Assembly: GCF_001647285.1 (NCBI RefSeq)
Contig: NZ_LRML01000011.1
Span: 80,891-144,890 of the forward strand
Direction of reading: 5' to 3'
Length of the DNA: 64,000 nt
Source of the DNA: Rufibacter roseus
GTDB taxonomy: Bacteria > Bacteroidota > Bacteroidia > Cytophagales > Hymenobacteraceae
Below, one piece after another: positions 17,206 through 27,700 of this stretch (position 1 is its first letter; the number at the start of each line of letters is the position of its first letter). The notes below the pieces were generated by a model that worked only from the letters and a program-made list of their open reading frames with translations, was not told the DNA's origin and ran no database searches. A program made the translations under genes and the position numbers.

Positions 17206-17250
17206 GGGAACAGTTATCAGGGAACAGTTATCAGTAAGTAGATAACAGGG
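17206..17250. repeat. Tandem word repeat
   Basis: The word GGGAACAGTTATCA is repeated twice in a row and followed by a decayed third piece, AGATAACAGGGAA. It is one of several locus-specific word repeats near palindromes. Confidence 0.55.
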
Positions 17251-17340
17251 AATAAGCAGCCCTGATGTGCAAAGTTCCTCTGAGCTTTTCTCTGCCCTAA
17301 CGCAGATGTTTTCTTTTGCCTGTCACCCAGCACACGCAAC

Positions 17341-17379
17341 CTGTTTTAGGCCTGATTTTCTAAAAACACACCTAAAACG
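17341..17379. repeat. Intergenic palindrome, copy 7
   Basis: CTGTTTTAGGCCTGATTTTC with right arm ACACCTAAAACG; GTTTTAGG pairs with CCTAAAAC. A tract of TAATTCCTAATT-like words follows before the mnmD start. Confidence 0.75.
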
Positions 17380-17435
17380 CCCTTTCTCTTCATAACTATT
17401 CTCCATTCCTAATTCTTAATTCCTAATTTCACTAA

Positions 17436-18104
17436 ATGAATCTGGAAGTAAGACAAACCAAAGACGGCTCTACCACTCTTTTTGTACCTGAACTAAACGA
17501 GCATTACCATTCTGTGCACGGGGCATTGCAAGAATCTCTGCACGTATTTATTAAGATGGGCTTAGAGGCCACTTTGGCCCGTGTACCGCAAGCGCGTGTT
17601 TTGGAGGTTGGCTTTGGCACTGGATTGAATGCCCTACTAACGCTACAGCACAGTTTAGTTAACAAGGCCACCGTACATTATGATACCTTAGAAAAATATC
17701 CGCTTTCAGCGGAAGTAGTGGATCAGTTGCACTTTGAGCGCTTTATCCTCAACCCAGAGCTGTTAGACTACTTCAAGCCATTGCACACTGCCCCTTGGGA
17801 AGAAACAATAACCATTACGCCACACTTTCACCTAAGAAAGCTTGAGGCAGATCTGGAAACCTTCCCCCCTGCCCCCGGCAGCTATGATGTCATTTATTTT
17901 GATGCCTTTGCGCCAGAGAAACAACCCCACCTTTGGACAGATACCGTTTTCCAGAAGATGTACGACTGCCTGGCCCCCGGCGGCGCCTTGGTCACCTACT
18001 GCGCCAAAGGCAGCTTCAAGCGCAGCCTGAAAGCGGCAGGTTTTACCGTTGAAGCACTACCCGGCCCTCCGGGTAAACGTGAAATGACCAGAGGGGTGAA
18101 ATAA
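17436..18104 (+). CDS. mnmD: tRNA 5-methylaminomethyl-2-thiouridine methyltransferase (MnmC1/MnmD)
   Basis: The protein has 222 residues. It shows HYHSVHGALQESLHVFI, the SAM-binding VLEVGFGTGLNALLT near residue 65, YDVIYFDAFAPEKQPHLW near 150 and the C-terminal VTYCAKGSFKR...LPGPPGKREMTR, together diagnostic of the methyltransferase half of MnmC. It methylates the wobble uridine U34 side chain in the last step of mnm5s2U synthesis. In E. coli this domain is fused to an FAD oxidase; here it stands alone, as in many Gram-positive and Bacteroidota genomes. It is monocistronic after a palindrome copy. Confidence 0.9.
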   Translation: MNLEVRQTKDGSTTLFVPELNEHYHSVHGALQESLHVFIKMGLEATLARVPQARVLEVGFGTGLNALLTLQHSLVNKATVHYDTLEKYPLSAEVVDQLHFERFILNPELLDYFKPLHTAPWEETITITPHFHLRKLEADLETFPPAPGSYDVIYFDAFAPEKQPHLWTDTVFQKMYDCLAPGGALVTYCAKGSFKRSLKAAGFTVEALPGPPGKREMTRGVK

Positions 18105-18159
18105 AGCCAATAGAATAACTAAAATTATACCTCAAATTTTTTGCCATATAATTCCCTAA

Positions 18160-19446
18160 ATGAAAAAAAGCATACTCCTCTTTCTTCTACTTTCCTTTTG
18201 CTCGTTGCTTTTACAGGCTCAGTCTAATTTTAAACCCGCTTTATTGGTTACTTCTACCGGAGACACACTCAAGGGCTTTGTAGACTACCGTGAATGGCTC
18301 CGCACCCCCACTGAGTTCACTTTTAAAGCCGAAGGAGTAAATGCCTCTGAACAAAAATTCACTCCTGCCAATACTCAACATTTACAGATAACAGGTCTTG
18401 AGACTTTTCAAAGTGCTGTGATCAGAATGTCTATGGCCCCGGTAGATTTAAATTCTAACTTCCGTGGCTCAGATACTACCACCCAGGTTGCGGCCGTCTT
18501 TCTAAATTTGATTACATCAGGGCCTCGGCTTTCCTTTTTTTCTTATAAAGACAGAATTAAAACCCGTTTTTACATAAAAGAAAGTAATAAGGCTACTCCG
18601 CCTCACGAATTGAAGTATAGAAAATATTATGCTGAGGGAGACGCCAACCGTACAGTTACAGAGACTCTATTCCGGAACCAACTTTGGGACATTGCCTTAC
18701 AGCACCATATACCTATGGAAAAGTTTCAGCGGAAAGCAATGGCCGCAAAGTATACAGAAAAGGATATTCTAGAATTAGTACATTTGATCAATGGCACCGA
18801 ACCTGCTTTGAAAACAGCAAGATATACAGAAGACCTTTCAAGAGTAAGGTTTTTGGCTGGCATTTGGGGAGCAAGAACCTCTTTTACTATGGTAGAGCAT
18901 AGCGGCTTTGGGAAAGAAGCAGACTATTCTACCTCTTATGCCCCCTTGGTATCTGTTGGTTTAGATGTATTTGCCAATCCCATCACCCAAAAGCTTTTAA
19001 TTAGAACCGAACTGTCTTATACCCAAACCAAGTTTAACGCTACAGGCCTAACTTCCGCTCCTGGCTCCAGATATAGCTATCATTCAAATTATAAATTGTC
19101 TCAGCGGTCGATTTCTTTAAACCCGCAGGCGCTCTACCATTTATACAATTCACCTAACTTTAAATTTTATGTGGCCGGCGGAGTAATTGGAACATTTGCT
19201 CAATACTCTGGTGATGTAATTTTCAAAAAGGATATGAGGGATGGGGAAGAGATATCTTCTTATAAAGTAGAGAACTACTTAAAACCCAACAAAATTTTAG
19301 TTTCCTATACTGCCCGAATTGGGGTAGTAGCATTAAAAAGGTTAGACTTCTCTGCCCTTTATACCACATTTGATATTACCCAACAAAGGCAGCCCTTTGT
19401 AACGCAAACCGTGGCAATTGGTGCTAGTTACCTTATTAGCAAATAG
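18160..19446 (+). CDS. Outer-membrane barrel protein with N-terminal exported domain
   Basis: A signal peptide ends at LLQAQ. The first 200 residues or so form a domain beginning ALLVTSTGDTLKGFVDYREW, a pattern common in exported Bacteroidota proteins of unknown role. The second half consists of repeated amphipathic strands (LLIRTELSYTQTKFN, FKFYVAGGVIGTF, ARIGVVALKRLDFSALY) ending in VAIGASYLISK, as in a porin-like barrel. The gene stands alone, 55 bases after mnmD, and is not obviously co-regulated with it. Function unknown. Confidence 0.65.
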   Translation: MKKSILLFLLLSFCSLLLQAQSNFKPALLVTSTGDTLKGFVDYREWLRTPTEFTFKAEGVNASEQKFTPANTQHLQITGLETFQSAVIRMSMAPVDLNSNFRGSDTTTQVAAVFLNLITSGPRLSFFSYKDRIKTRFYIKESNKATPPHELKYRKYYAEGDANRTVTETLFRNQLWDIALQHHIPMEKFQRKAMAAKYTEKDILELVHLINGTEPALKTARYTEDLSRVRFLAGIWGARTSFTMVEHSGFGKEADYSTSYAPLVSVGLDVFANPITQKLLIRTELSYTQTKFNATGLTSAPGSRYSYHSNYKLSQRSISLNPQALYHLYNSPNFKFYVAGGVIGTFAQYSGDVIFKKDMRDGEEISSYKVENYLKPNKILVSYTARIGVVALKRLDFSALYTTFDITQQRQPFVTQTVAIGASYLISK

Positions 19447-19583
19447 CCTGTTTCATTATTTACCTTACAGTACGAGCTATACAAGCAGTCCTGCCTTTAC
19501 CAAGGGAGAACTGCTTGTTCATACACTATTATTAACGGGTTATTTTGTATCTTCATCTTTCCAAACAACACACATCCCTTTAC

Positions 19584-22085
19584 ATGAGATTATTATTCTT
19601 CCTAGGGGCCTTTTTGTTGGCCAGCCTGGGACTGCAGGCCCAACAGGGTCAATCCACCAAGGCCAACTACCAACTGGCCTCGCGCTTTTCTCCTAAAAAA
19701 CTAGAGAAACTCATCTTCACTACTAACCTAGACCCACACTGGCTGAAGCACTCAGACCGGTTTTGGTACCAGTACGAGACCTCAGACGGCAAGAAATGGG
19801 TTATTGTTGACCCGGTAGCCAAGTCAAAGCAGGCACTCTTCAACAACGATCAGCTGGCCGCCGAAATCACCAAAATTGTCCGCGACCCATTTGACGGGCA
19901 GCACCTGCCCCTGGAGAACCTTAAGTTCACAGACGACGAAAAGAGCATTCAGTTTGAAGTGAAAAGCACCATTGAGCAGGTAAAAAAAGACCGTTTGGAT
20001 AAAAAAGCGGCTGATTCACTGGAGAAGAAAACTTTCTACTTCCAATACAACCTGGGCACCCGCCAATTAACTGAACTAAAAGATTACCAGAAGCCAAAGC
20101 AAAAGCCGCGGTGGGCATCTATCTCACCTGACCAAAAGTTTGTAGTCTTCGCCAAGGAGCATAACCTCTATTGGATGGACCGCGAAAACTACGAGAAGGC
20201 CCTGAAAAACGAAAAAGACTCTACCATTGTGGAGCACCAGTTCACTCAAGATGGCGTGGAGCATTACACCTACGGCGACAACAACGGTGAAACGAACGTA
20301 GAGCGCGAGAAAAACAAGAAAAACCGCAAGCCAGCCTTCATTATGTGGTCGCCGGACAGCAAGCACTTTGTCATGACCCGCACCGACGCCCGCAAAGTGA
20401 AAGACCTTTGGGTACTGCACAATACTGCGGCTGGCCGCCCGGCGCTTGAAACCTATAAGTACCATATGCCCGGCGAGAAAGAAGCGCCTATCAGAGAGCT
20501 GCTGCTGTTCAACTTCACCGACAAAACCTCCCGCAAAATAAACGCTGCCGCTTTCAAAGACCAGGAGATTTCCGTTTGGCCAGCCCCACCTTTGCAAAGC
20601 AGCCGCGACGATGAGTTCCGCGCCAGCCTGTGGCACGGCACCAAAGACAAAGTATACTTCACCCGCACCAGCCGCGACCTCAAGAAGATTGACGTGTGCG
20701 TACTGGATGTAGCCTCTGGCACCGTGAAGCCCTTGATAGATGAGCGTTTCAACACCTACGTAGAGGTAAACCGCGTAGGCTTGGTGAACGGCGGCAATGA
20801 GTTAATTCATTGGTCAGAGCGCGACGGGTGGGGGCACTTCTATCTCTATGACGGCAACGGCAAATTAAAAAACCAGATCACCTCCGGCCCTTACCACTGC
20901 GAAGACATTGTGGGCATTGACGAAAAAGCGCGGGTGCTTTACTTTACTGCCAACGGCCGCGAAGCCAAGGAAGACCCTTACTACATGCACCTCTACCGCG
21001 TGAATTTTGACGGTTCCGGACTGAAGCTGCTCAACCCCGGCAACTTTGACCACAACGTGAGCATGAACGACAGCCGCAAGTTCTTCGTGAATACTTCTAG
21101 CCGCGTGAACACGGTTCCAAAATCAGTGCTGTACAATAGCGCCGGCAAAAAAGTGATGGACTTAGAGACTGCTGATTTAAGCCGCCTCATGACTACCGGC
21201 TATAAGTTCCCAGAGCCGTTCAAGGTGAAAGCCGATGATGGCGTGACCGACCTCTACGGCGTCATGTACAAGCCCTTCGACTTTGACTCAACCAAACGTT
21301 ACCCAGTTATTGCCTATGTTTACCCTGGCCCACAGACAGAGGCGGTGAACAAATCCTTCGGCCGCAGCATGGACCGCATTGACCGCTTGGCGCAGCTGGG
21401 CTTTATTGTAGTGACCGTGGGTAACCGCGGCGGCCACCCTGCCCGCTCTAAATGGTACCACACCTATGGCTACGGCAACCTGCGTGATTATGGCTTAGCA
21501 GATAAGAAAGCTACCATTGAGCAACTCGCAGACCGCCATAACTTCATTGACATTGAAAGAATAGGAATTACCGGCCACTCGGGCGGTGGGTTTATGTCTA
21601 CCGCGGCCATGCTGGTGTATCCAGATTTCTTTAAAGTAGCCGTGTCTGGGGCCGGTAACCATGAGAACAACATCTACAACCGCTGGTGGTCTGAAAAGCA
21701 CCACGGCGTAAAAGAGGTCATCACCGCTAAAGGCGACACCACGTTCCAGTACGCTATCGAGAAAAACCCAGATCTGGCCAAGAACCTGAAAGGGAACCTG
21801 CTGCTGGTGACTGGCGACGTAGACAACAACGTTCACCCCGCCAATACCATCAGAATGGCAGACGCCTTAATCAAAGCCAACAAGCGCTTTGATTTCATGC
21901 TAATGCCTGGCCAGCGCCACGGCTTCGGCCCCATGACCGAGTATTTCTTCTGGATGATGGGTGACTATTTCAGCAAACACCTGCTAGGCGATTATTCACA
22001 GCCGGTAGATATCAAAGAGATTAACCGTGAAATTGAGCTGACCGATAAAAAGTCCTCTTCCGGCAGAACTTCCAGACCAGAATAA
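19584..22085 (+). CDS. S9 family peptidase (dipeptidyl peptidase IV-like)
   Basis: The ATG at 19584 is chosen over 19545 because it starts a clean signal peptide (MRLLFFLGAFLLASLGLQAQ). The protein of about 833 residues has an N-terminal beta-propeller and a C-terminal alpha/beta-hydrolase. The predicted triad is Ser666 in GHSGGG, Asp747 in GDVDNNVHP and His779 in GQRHGFGP. The family removes dipeptides after Pro or cleaves short peptides, here in the periplasm or at the cell surface. The exact specificity (DPP IV, DPP V or prolyl tripeptidyl peptidase) cannot be set by eye. A strong terminator follows, so it is a one-gene unit. Confidence 0.88.
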   Translation: MRLLFFLGAFLLASLGLQAQQGQSTKANYQLASRFSPKKLEKLIFTTNLDPHWLKHSDRFWYQYETSDGKKWVIVDPVAKSKQALFNNDQLAAEITKIVRDPFDGQHLPLENLKFTDDEKSIQFEVKSTIEQVKKDRLDKKAADSLEKKTFYFQYNLGTRQLTELKDYQKPKQKPRWASISPDQKFVVFAKEHNLYWMDRENYEKALKNEKDSTIVEHQFTQDGVEHYTYGDNNGETNVEREKNKKNRKPAFIMWSPDSKHFVMTRTDARKVKDLWVLHNTAAGRPALETYKYHMPGEKEAPIRELLLFNFTDKTSRKINAAAFKDQEISVWPAPPLQSSRDDEFRASLWHGTKDKVYFTRTSRDLKKIDVCVLDVASGTVKPLIDERFNTYVEVNRVGLVNGGNELIHWSERDGWGHFYLYDGNGKLKNQITSGPYHCEDIVGIDEKARVLYFTANGREAKEDPYYMHLYRVNFDGSGLKLLNPGNFDHNVSMNDSRKFFVNTSSRVNTVPKSVLYNSAGKKVMDLETADLSRLMTTGYKFPEPFKVKADDGVTDLYGVMYKPFDFDSTKRYPVIAYVYPGPQTEAVNKSFGRSMDRIDRLAQLGFIVVTVGNRGGHPARSKWYHTYGYGNLRDYGLADKKATIEQLADRHNFIDIERIGITGHSGGGFMSTAAMLVYPDFFKVAVSGAGNHENNIYNRWWSEKHHGVKEVITAKGDTTFQYAIEKNPDLAKNLKGNLLLVTGDVDNNVHPANTIRMADALIKANKRFDFMLMPGQRHGFGPMTEYFFWMMGDYFSKHLLGDYSQPVDIKEINREIELTDKKSSSGRTSRPE

Positions 22086-22104
22086 GTAACGGTCTTGTTT
22101 CAAC

Positions 22105-22140
22105 AACAGCCCCGATGGAAATCCATCGGGGCTGTTTGCT
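22105..22140 (+). terminator. Terminator of the S9 peptidase gene
   Basis: AACAGCCCCGATGG and its exact complement form a 14-bp stem around AAAT, followed by TGCTTATT. Confidence 0.75.
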
Positions 22141-22146
22141 TATTGA

Positions 22147-22184
22147 TGTTTTCGGCCTGTTTTTGAAAAATGAGGCCGAAAATG
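22147..22184. repeat. Intergenic palindrome, copy 8
   Basis: TTTTCGGCCT and AGGCCGAAAA... pair fully, with a C-G pair where other copies have A-T. Confidence 0.8.
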
Positions 22185-22272
22185 TATCAGATTGCGCACG
22201 CCTTACTTTCATGCCCTTTTTCAGTTAGCTAGCTCTGGGTTTTTGTATCTTGCGGCCTAACCACCTCCAGCC

Positions 22273-22656
22273 ATGAAAGACTTTAAAAAATATTATACCA
22301 TACCGGCTACCCCTGAAGAAGTATACATAGCCCTCACCAACCCCATCACCCTTCAAATCTGGACCGGAGACGAGGCAGAAATGTCTACTGAACCTGGCTC
22401 TGAGTTTTCGCTTTGGGAAGGCAACATTGTAGGTAAAAATCTGGAGTTTGAGGAAGGCAAGAAAATAGTGCAGCAGTGGTACTTTGAAGGAGAGCCAGAA
22501 GAGTCTATTGTCACCATAAAGCTCCACCCGCACAAGCAAGGCTGCTCTATGGAAGTAAAACAAACTAACATACCCGATGAGGCTTACCAAGATATTGCAG
22601 AGGGCTGGGAGGAAAGTTACGCCGGTTCCCTAATCGCTTTTTTTGAGGAGCAGTAA
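22273..22656 (+). CDS. SRPBCC/START-like (AHSA1-type) protein
   Basis: The protein has 127 residues and is a single-domain helix-grip fold. The N-terminal KYYTIPATPEEVYIALTNP, the central WEGNIVGKNLEFEEGKKIVQQWYFEGEPE and the C-terminal WEESYAGSLIAFFEE are typical of the AHSA1 branch of SRPBCC proteins. Members bind hydrophobic ligands or, in eukaryotes, regulate Hsp90; the bacterial role is unknown. It is cytoplasmic, with no signal peptide. It is convergent with the SusCD locus and closed by a bidirectional terminator. Confidence 0.82.
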   Translation: MKDFKKYYTIPATPEEVYIALTNPITLQIWTGDEAEMSTEPGSEFSLWEGNIVGKNLEFEEGKKIVQQWYFEGEPEESIVTIKLHPHKQGCSMEVKQTNIPDEAYQDIAEGWEESYAGSLIAFFEEQ

Positions 22657-22663
22657 TCTTACA

Positions 22664-22700
22664 TGTTTCAAGCCTGTTTTTACGAAAATGGACTGAAAAG
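22664..22700. repeat. Intergenic palindrome, copy 9
   Basis: TGTTTCAAGCCTGTTTTTACGAAAA then TGGACTGAAAAG. A degenerate copy 7 bases after the SRPBCC stop. Confidence 0.6.
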
Positions 22701-22705
22701 GCAAA

Positions 22706-22740
22706 ACAAAAAGGCCTCCAGAATCTGGAGGCCTTTTTGT
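22706..22740. terminator. Bidirectional terminator
   Basis: ACAAAAAGGCCTCCAG and CTGGAGGCCTTTTTGT form a perfect 16-bp stem with an AAT loop, between convergent genes. Confidence 0.88.
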
Positions 22741-22761
22741 TTAACACTACTGCGGCAGTAC

Positions 22762-23238
22762 CTATTCAACTCTTAACCAGAAAGAACGCACAACATTCAG
22801 GTTATTTTGATTAAGTACTTCCGTATCTACCTTCACGTTTGTACCTGTTGGCGCTTGAGGCACGGTATAAGATACAATCAAAGTATCGGTGCGATCAGTC
22901 TTTGAAAAAGCAGGCACGTAAGGATACGTTTTTACCTTAGTGCGTGTACCAGCGCCCACCGTTTCATACACATTGATCTCTTTTATAGGAGATTCAGAGA
23001 AAAACTGTAGTTCATACCTCAGCTCTGTACCCGGCGCAAACTTATTGGTATTGGCGTTATTGGCCGTAGAAAAGTTAGTGTTGGTAGCTAGGTTCCGTAA
23101 CTCGTTGCCACTTACAGGCGCACTTCCCACTCCAGTAGGCGTGGTATTATCTGCTATGAAATCTGGCTCATCATAGCAGGCCGTTAATGAAAACGCACTA
23201 AAGGCTATAAGACTTAAATATAATGTTATCTTTTTCAT
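22762..23238 (-). CDS. Hypothetical lipoprotein of the first SusCD locus
   Basis: The protein has 158 residues. The signal MKKITLYLSLIAFSAFSLTAC is a clear lipobox, and the next residues (YDEP) suggest surface export. The mature part has a Thr/Asn-rich linker, then a beta-rich domain (ELRYELQFFSESPIKEINVYE) that may be an Ig-like fold. It is the last gene of the locus, 18 bases after the susD stop, so it is surely co-transcribed. By position it could be an accessory ligand-binding protein like SusE/SusF, though it is much shorter. No sequence match supports a name. Confidence 0.65.
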   Translation of the reverse strand: MKKITLYLSLIAFSAFSLTACYDEPDFIADNTTPTGVGSAPVSGNELRNLATNTNFSTANNANTNKFAPGTELRYELQFFSESPIKEINVYETVGAGTRTKVKTYPYVPAFSKTDRTDTLIVSYTVPQAPTGTNVKVDTEVLNQNNLNVVRSFWLRVE

Positions 23239-23256
23239 GACTTCTTTGAATAAATA

Positions 23257-24717
23257 TTATTGGTCCCACCACATTTTCTCAGCCAGACCTTTGGTCACTT
23301 TGCTTACTTCCTCAGAGTTACGGGCGCCCTCTGACTCTGGGTAAAGCACCCGGCGGATAAACTGACCGTTCAATGCAGGATTGTGCTCTGCCGGCAGCTC
23401 CATGGTAGGGTAAATGTTTGTAGAATAATCATAACGGCGTACATCTACCCACGCTTCAGGGTTTAGGTAAAGCGCTATGAGCTTTTCTTTCATGATCAAC
23501 TCCAATGTCAGGTTTCCAGCACCTACCGCTACCTTAGGATCGTTCAAGTAAGCATTCATTTCAGCGGTAGGCACGCCTAATCTTTCCATGTGTGCTTTGA
23601 TGCCGGCTAAATAGGCCGCATACGCTTCTGCAGTGCTTCCCCGTGATGTTCTGGTGCCACCGTTCGCAATAAAGCGAGCCTCAGCTTCAATGAACTTCAT
23701 TTCGCTGTATGTTACCATAAGCACCGGTGAACCTTGTTTGGCATAGAAAGTATTGGCCGTAATGTTAGTGTTTCCACCAGAACCTTGACCATTTCTGTAA
23801 CCGGCGTAATTAGCAGTGCTGGTGCCTTTGTCTGCCAGATACGGCAAGCGCGGATCAACCAGGCCTGAATAGGCCACGCCGTTCATGAGGTTAATGAGTG
23901 TCTGCGACGGAGCCACAATAAAGTTACCGGTAGTGGTACCAATAGCCACACCACGGTGCCAAGGGTTCAGGTTTCTGTCGTTGTACATTACCAGCATGTC
24001 ATCTGCGTTGCCAGTGAAAGCCTGCGCCACAGAGGCAAGCGCTTGGTTAGCAGCAGCTGCTCCGTTCTTTTCTACCAGGTGGATAGCGTAACGCGCCTTC
24101 AAGGCATTGGCAGCTTTTACCCATTTGCTGATGTTCCCACCGTAGATAATATCATCTCCGGCCGGTCTAACAGTAGACGTAGGTTTTTGCAGTTCTACCA
24201 GTGCCTCATCTAACAGTCTGTTGATGGTGCCATACAGTTGCTCTTGCTGGTCATAAGAGGGCGTTAACTCCTGTGGCCCCTGAAAAGCTTCTGAGAAAGG
24301 AACCGCTCCCCACGTATCGGTGAGCAAACCCAAGTTTAAAGCCTGCAACACTTTTACAATGCCCACATAATGGGCAGAGCCTTCCGCAGAGGCTTGTTCT
24401 ACCAATAAATTGGCGTTATTCAGGCTGTTCAGGTAGATCGTATTCCAGGCAGTATTGATTCGGGCATCAATGTGCCTGTCAAATAACTGAGGACCTGAAG
24501 TATAGGCCGCTAACTGTTGGGCAAAAAGGCTGGTGTAAAGACCCAGTTGATAGTGGGCATCTCCCGTGGAGACTTGTATGGGTGTAAGCAATGCATCTGA
24601 ACTTACCGCAGAAGCCCGTGTAGGATCATCATTTACATCCAGAAAAGAATCACAGCCTGCCAAGGGAAGCAAGGCCAGTAATCCTATGGAAATATATCGT
24701 TTAGAAAATTGTAACAT
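23257..24717 (-). CDS. SusD/RagB-family nutrient-binding lipoprotein
   Basis: The protein has 486 residues from the ATG at 24717; a TTG at 24723 is in frame but unlikely. The lipoprotein signal ends at LAGCDSFLDVNDDPTRA, the hallmark N-terminus of the SusD-like branch that binds non-glycan or unknown nutrients. Further marks are GLLTDTWGAVPFSEAF near residue 135 and IIYGGNISKWVKAANALKAR. It sits on the cell surface as the lid of the TonB-dependent channel encoded just upstream, with a 13-base gap, and passes substrate into it. No glycosidase, sulfatase or protease lies in this locus to hint at the ligand. Confidence 0.88.
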   Translation of the reverse strand: MLQFSKRYISIGLLALLPLAGCDSFLDVNDDPTRASAVSSDALLTPIQVSTGDAHYQLGLYTSLFAQQLAAYTSGPQLFDRHIDARINTAWNTIYLNSLNNANLLVEQASAEGSAHYVGIVKVLQALNLGLLTDTWGAVPFSEAFQGPQELTPSYDQQEQLYGTINRLLDEALVELQKPTSTVRPAGDDIIYGGNISKWVKAANALKARYAIHLVEKNGAAAANQALASVAQAFTGNADDMLVMYNDRNLNPWHRGVAIGTTTGNFIVAPSQTLINLMNGVAYSGLVDPRLPYLADKGTSTANYAGYRNGQGSGGNTNITANTFYAKQGSPVLMVTYSEMKFIEAEARFIANGGTRTSRGSTAEAYAAYLAGIKAHMERLGVPTAEMNAYLNDPKVAVGAGNLTLELIMKEKLIALYLNPEAWVDVRRYDYSTNIYPTMELPAEHNPALNGQFIRRVLYPESEGARNSEEVSKVTKGLAEKMWWDQ

Positions 24718-24730
24718 GTTCAAATCTAGA

Positions 24731-27700
24731 TTAAAGGGTAATGTTCAAACCAAAGGCATAACTTCTAACAGCAGGAATGCCGTAGCCAGTATATCCAAGC
24801 GCATTGCTACCAGATCCGTACGTAGGAGTCTCAGGATCAAAGCCTTCAAAAGGAGTAATCAGAAATAAGTTGTTACCTGTAAGGCTTACCCGCGCGCTCT
24901 TGAATGGCGTTTTCCCAATTAAGCTACCCGGCAATGTGTATGACAGCTGGGCATTTCTTAAACGCACCCATGAAGCATCTTGTAAAAGCACATCAGCGGC
25001 ATCATTGTAGCTACCTCCGTTCCGGTAGAAAGCCTCATCTAAAATAACTGGTATAGTGTTCGGCTCTCCGTTGGCATTCACTCCTTTGAAGATCAACTGC
25101 TGGTATCTGTTCTCGGTTCTGATGTCAATACCATTCCGGATACGGTTACGCATACTTACATCATACACATCTCCACCCTGACGAATGTCAATCAAAGCAG
25201 ACAAAGTCAAACCTTTCCAGGTGATAACGTTGGTAATACCACCTTGCCAGTCTGGCAGCGCGTTACCTACTTTCACCAATGGTGCAGCTGGACTTAGAAT
25301 TGGCAGGCCGTTAGTGCCAATGATTAACTGGCCTTGCTCATTACGCTGAAATACGCGGCCATACAAGTCACCGGCAGAGCCACCCACCACAAGTTTGTTC
25401 ATGATGCGGTCATCTTGGAAGATGATTTCGCTCACAGCCTCATTGATGGAAAGAACTTCGCTGCGGTTGCGCGACCAGTTCACCACTACTTCCCAAGTAA
25501 AGTCGTTTGTTTTAACAGGAGTACCGCTTACTAATAACTCAATACCAGTATTCTGTATTTCTCCGGCATTGCTGGTGTAGTTGGTGATACCAGAGGTGAC
25601 ACTGGTTGGAATAGCCAAAATCTGATCGCTACTGTTTGACCGGTAGTACGTAGCGTCTACTGAGATTCTGCCCTGCAGGAACTGCAACTCAGTACCAAAC
25701 TCTATTGAAGAAGTAGTTTCAGGACGCAGGTTAGGGTCACCTTGGTTTGTGCTCACTACAAAGCCGTTTCTGTTCCCGAACGGAAAGCCAGAAGCTGCTC
25801 CATAATAAGTACCTACCCGGTAAGGCTGGGTGTCCTTCCCTACCTCTGCCCAAGAAGCTCTTATTTTACCGTAATTCAGAATCTTGTTGTCACTCAGGTT
25901 AAGCGGCTCGGTAAATATAAAGCTGGTGCTCACGGATGGATAGAAGAATGACCGGTTCTCTTTTGGCAACGTAGAAGTCCAATCGTTACGACCCGTCACG
26001 TTCAGGAACAACATGTTCTTATAGTCCAACTTGGCATCAAAAAAGGCTCCAATTAGTCTTCTTTCACTTATACCGTTTGAAGTGAAAATATTTGCCGTGT
26101 TTGAAAGGTGGTAGAACAACGGAACCGTAAAACGCTCTCCACGGGTGTTCAGAATATCTGAATATTGGTTTTCTACAGAGTTACCAATCATTAAGCTACC
26201 TCTCAGATCTTCTGAAAAGTCATGCTCAGCGGTTAAGAAAGCGTTGGATGTTATTTCGCGGTAGTTTACGCGCTCTTCCACCAAAAAGCCTCCGGTACCG
26301 GCAGCAATATCTAAAGTAGGTGCTCCTTGGAAAATAGGCCCTGGCACTAAACGCTGACGGTTGTCGCTGTACACGTCGGCACCAATTTTATAGCTAAACT
26401 TTAACCAATGGGTGAAGTCGTAGTTAAGCCCAACATTACCGAGCACACGGTTCACATCGTCTTTCAACGTACTATGTTCAGCCAAATAGCGTGGGTTATC
26501 AATTACACCTGGCGAGTACACTTTCATGGTACCGTCAGGATTCATATAATCATTCACATCAAAAGTAGTAGTGTGATAAGTCAAGGCAGACATGATGCCT
26601 TTGTCGCCTGAGGCAGCTTTATTACCACCAGACTGGCTGTAGCTCACTGAACCAGTTATGCCAAACTTAGGAGACACATTTACAGCACCACCCAATTTTA
26701 CCGTGGTACGTGCCCAATCTGAGTTCGGCACTATCCCCTCTTGGTTGAAATGGGAAAGAGAGGTGTGGAAGGTAGCTTTATCACTTCCCCCTGACACGCT
26801 TAAATTATTGTCAAAACGGGTACCGGTCTGAAAGAAGTCCTTGAAGTTATCATAGAAAGGCTCATCGGTAATAGGTGGGCCAAAGGTTTGGAAACGGTTT
26901 GGAGCACCGGCAGCAGTCCAACGCAATCTTCCACTTAAACCTTCTCTGTAGCGCGTCTGGTAACGCGGAGTTTTGTTTATATTGTCAATACCAAAATTAG
27001 AGCTGAAGTTTACAGTAGTAGCCCCAGCCTTTCCTTTTTTGGTGGTGATAATGATTACACCATTGGCTGCTCTTAGACCGTAAAGAGCGGTAGCTGCTGC
27101 TCCTTTAAGCACGGTCATGCTCTCCACATCTTCTGGGTTTATGTCTGCGGCCCGGTTCGTGAAAGCAAATTGCTCTGAGCTGTTCACAGCATTGGAACCT
27201 GCACTTGGCAATTGGTTACCGGCAATAGTCTCGTTGCTGATAGGAATACCGTCTACTACAAACAGAGGCTGGTTGTTAGCCCCCGGATTCAAGGAGTTGA
27301 TCCCCCTGATTTGGATACGGGAACCAGCTCCAGGCGTACCACCGGTACCTAATACTTGAACCCCTGCTACACGCCCTTGCAGAGCATTGACCACATTTGG
27401 GTTCTGTGTTCTGGCAATTTCCTCTGCGCCTACTTCCTGCACAGCATACCCCAGCGATTTCTTTTCCTGCTCCCTACCAAAGGCTGTTACTACCACTTCA
27501 TTCAGTAGCTGCACATCTGGCTTTAGAGAGACATTGATGTTAGAGCGACCGTTTATGGGTACCTCTTGCGCAGTAAAGCCAATAAAAGAAACCACCAGCG
27601 TGCCTCCCGTTGCTGGAGCAGCTATGCTATAGTTTCCATCAGCATCGGTGTTGGTACCAACGGTAGTACCTTTCACCACAACGCTGGCTCCTATTACCGG

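Noticed and set aside
20124..20636. 170-codon frame antisense to the S9 peptidase
   Set aside because: The plus-strand frame is a clear S9 propeller; the antisense product shows no family features.
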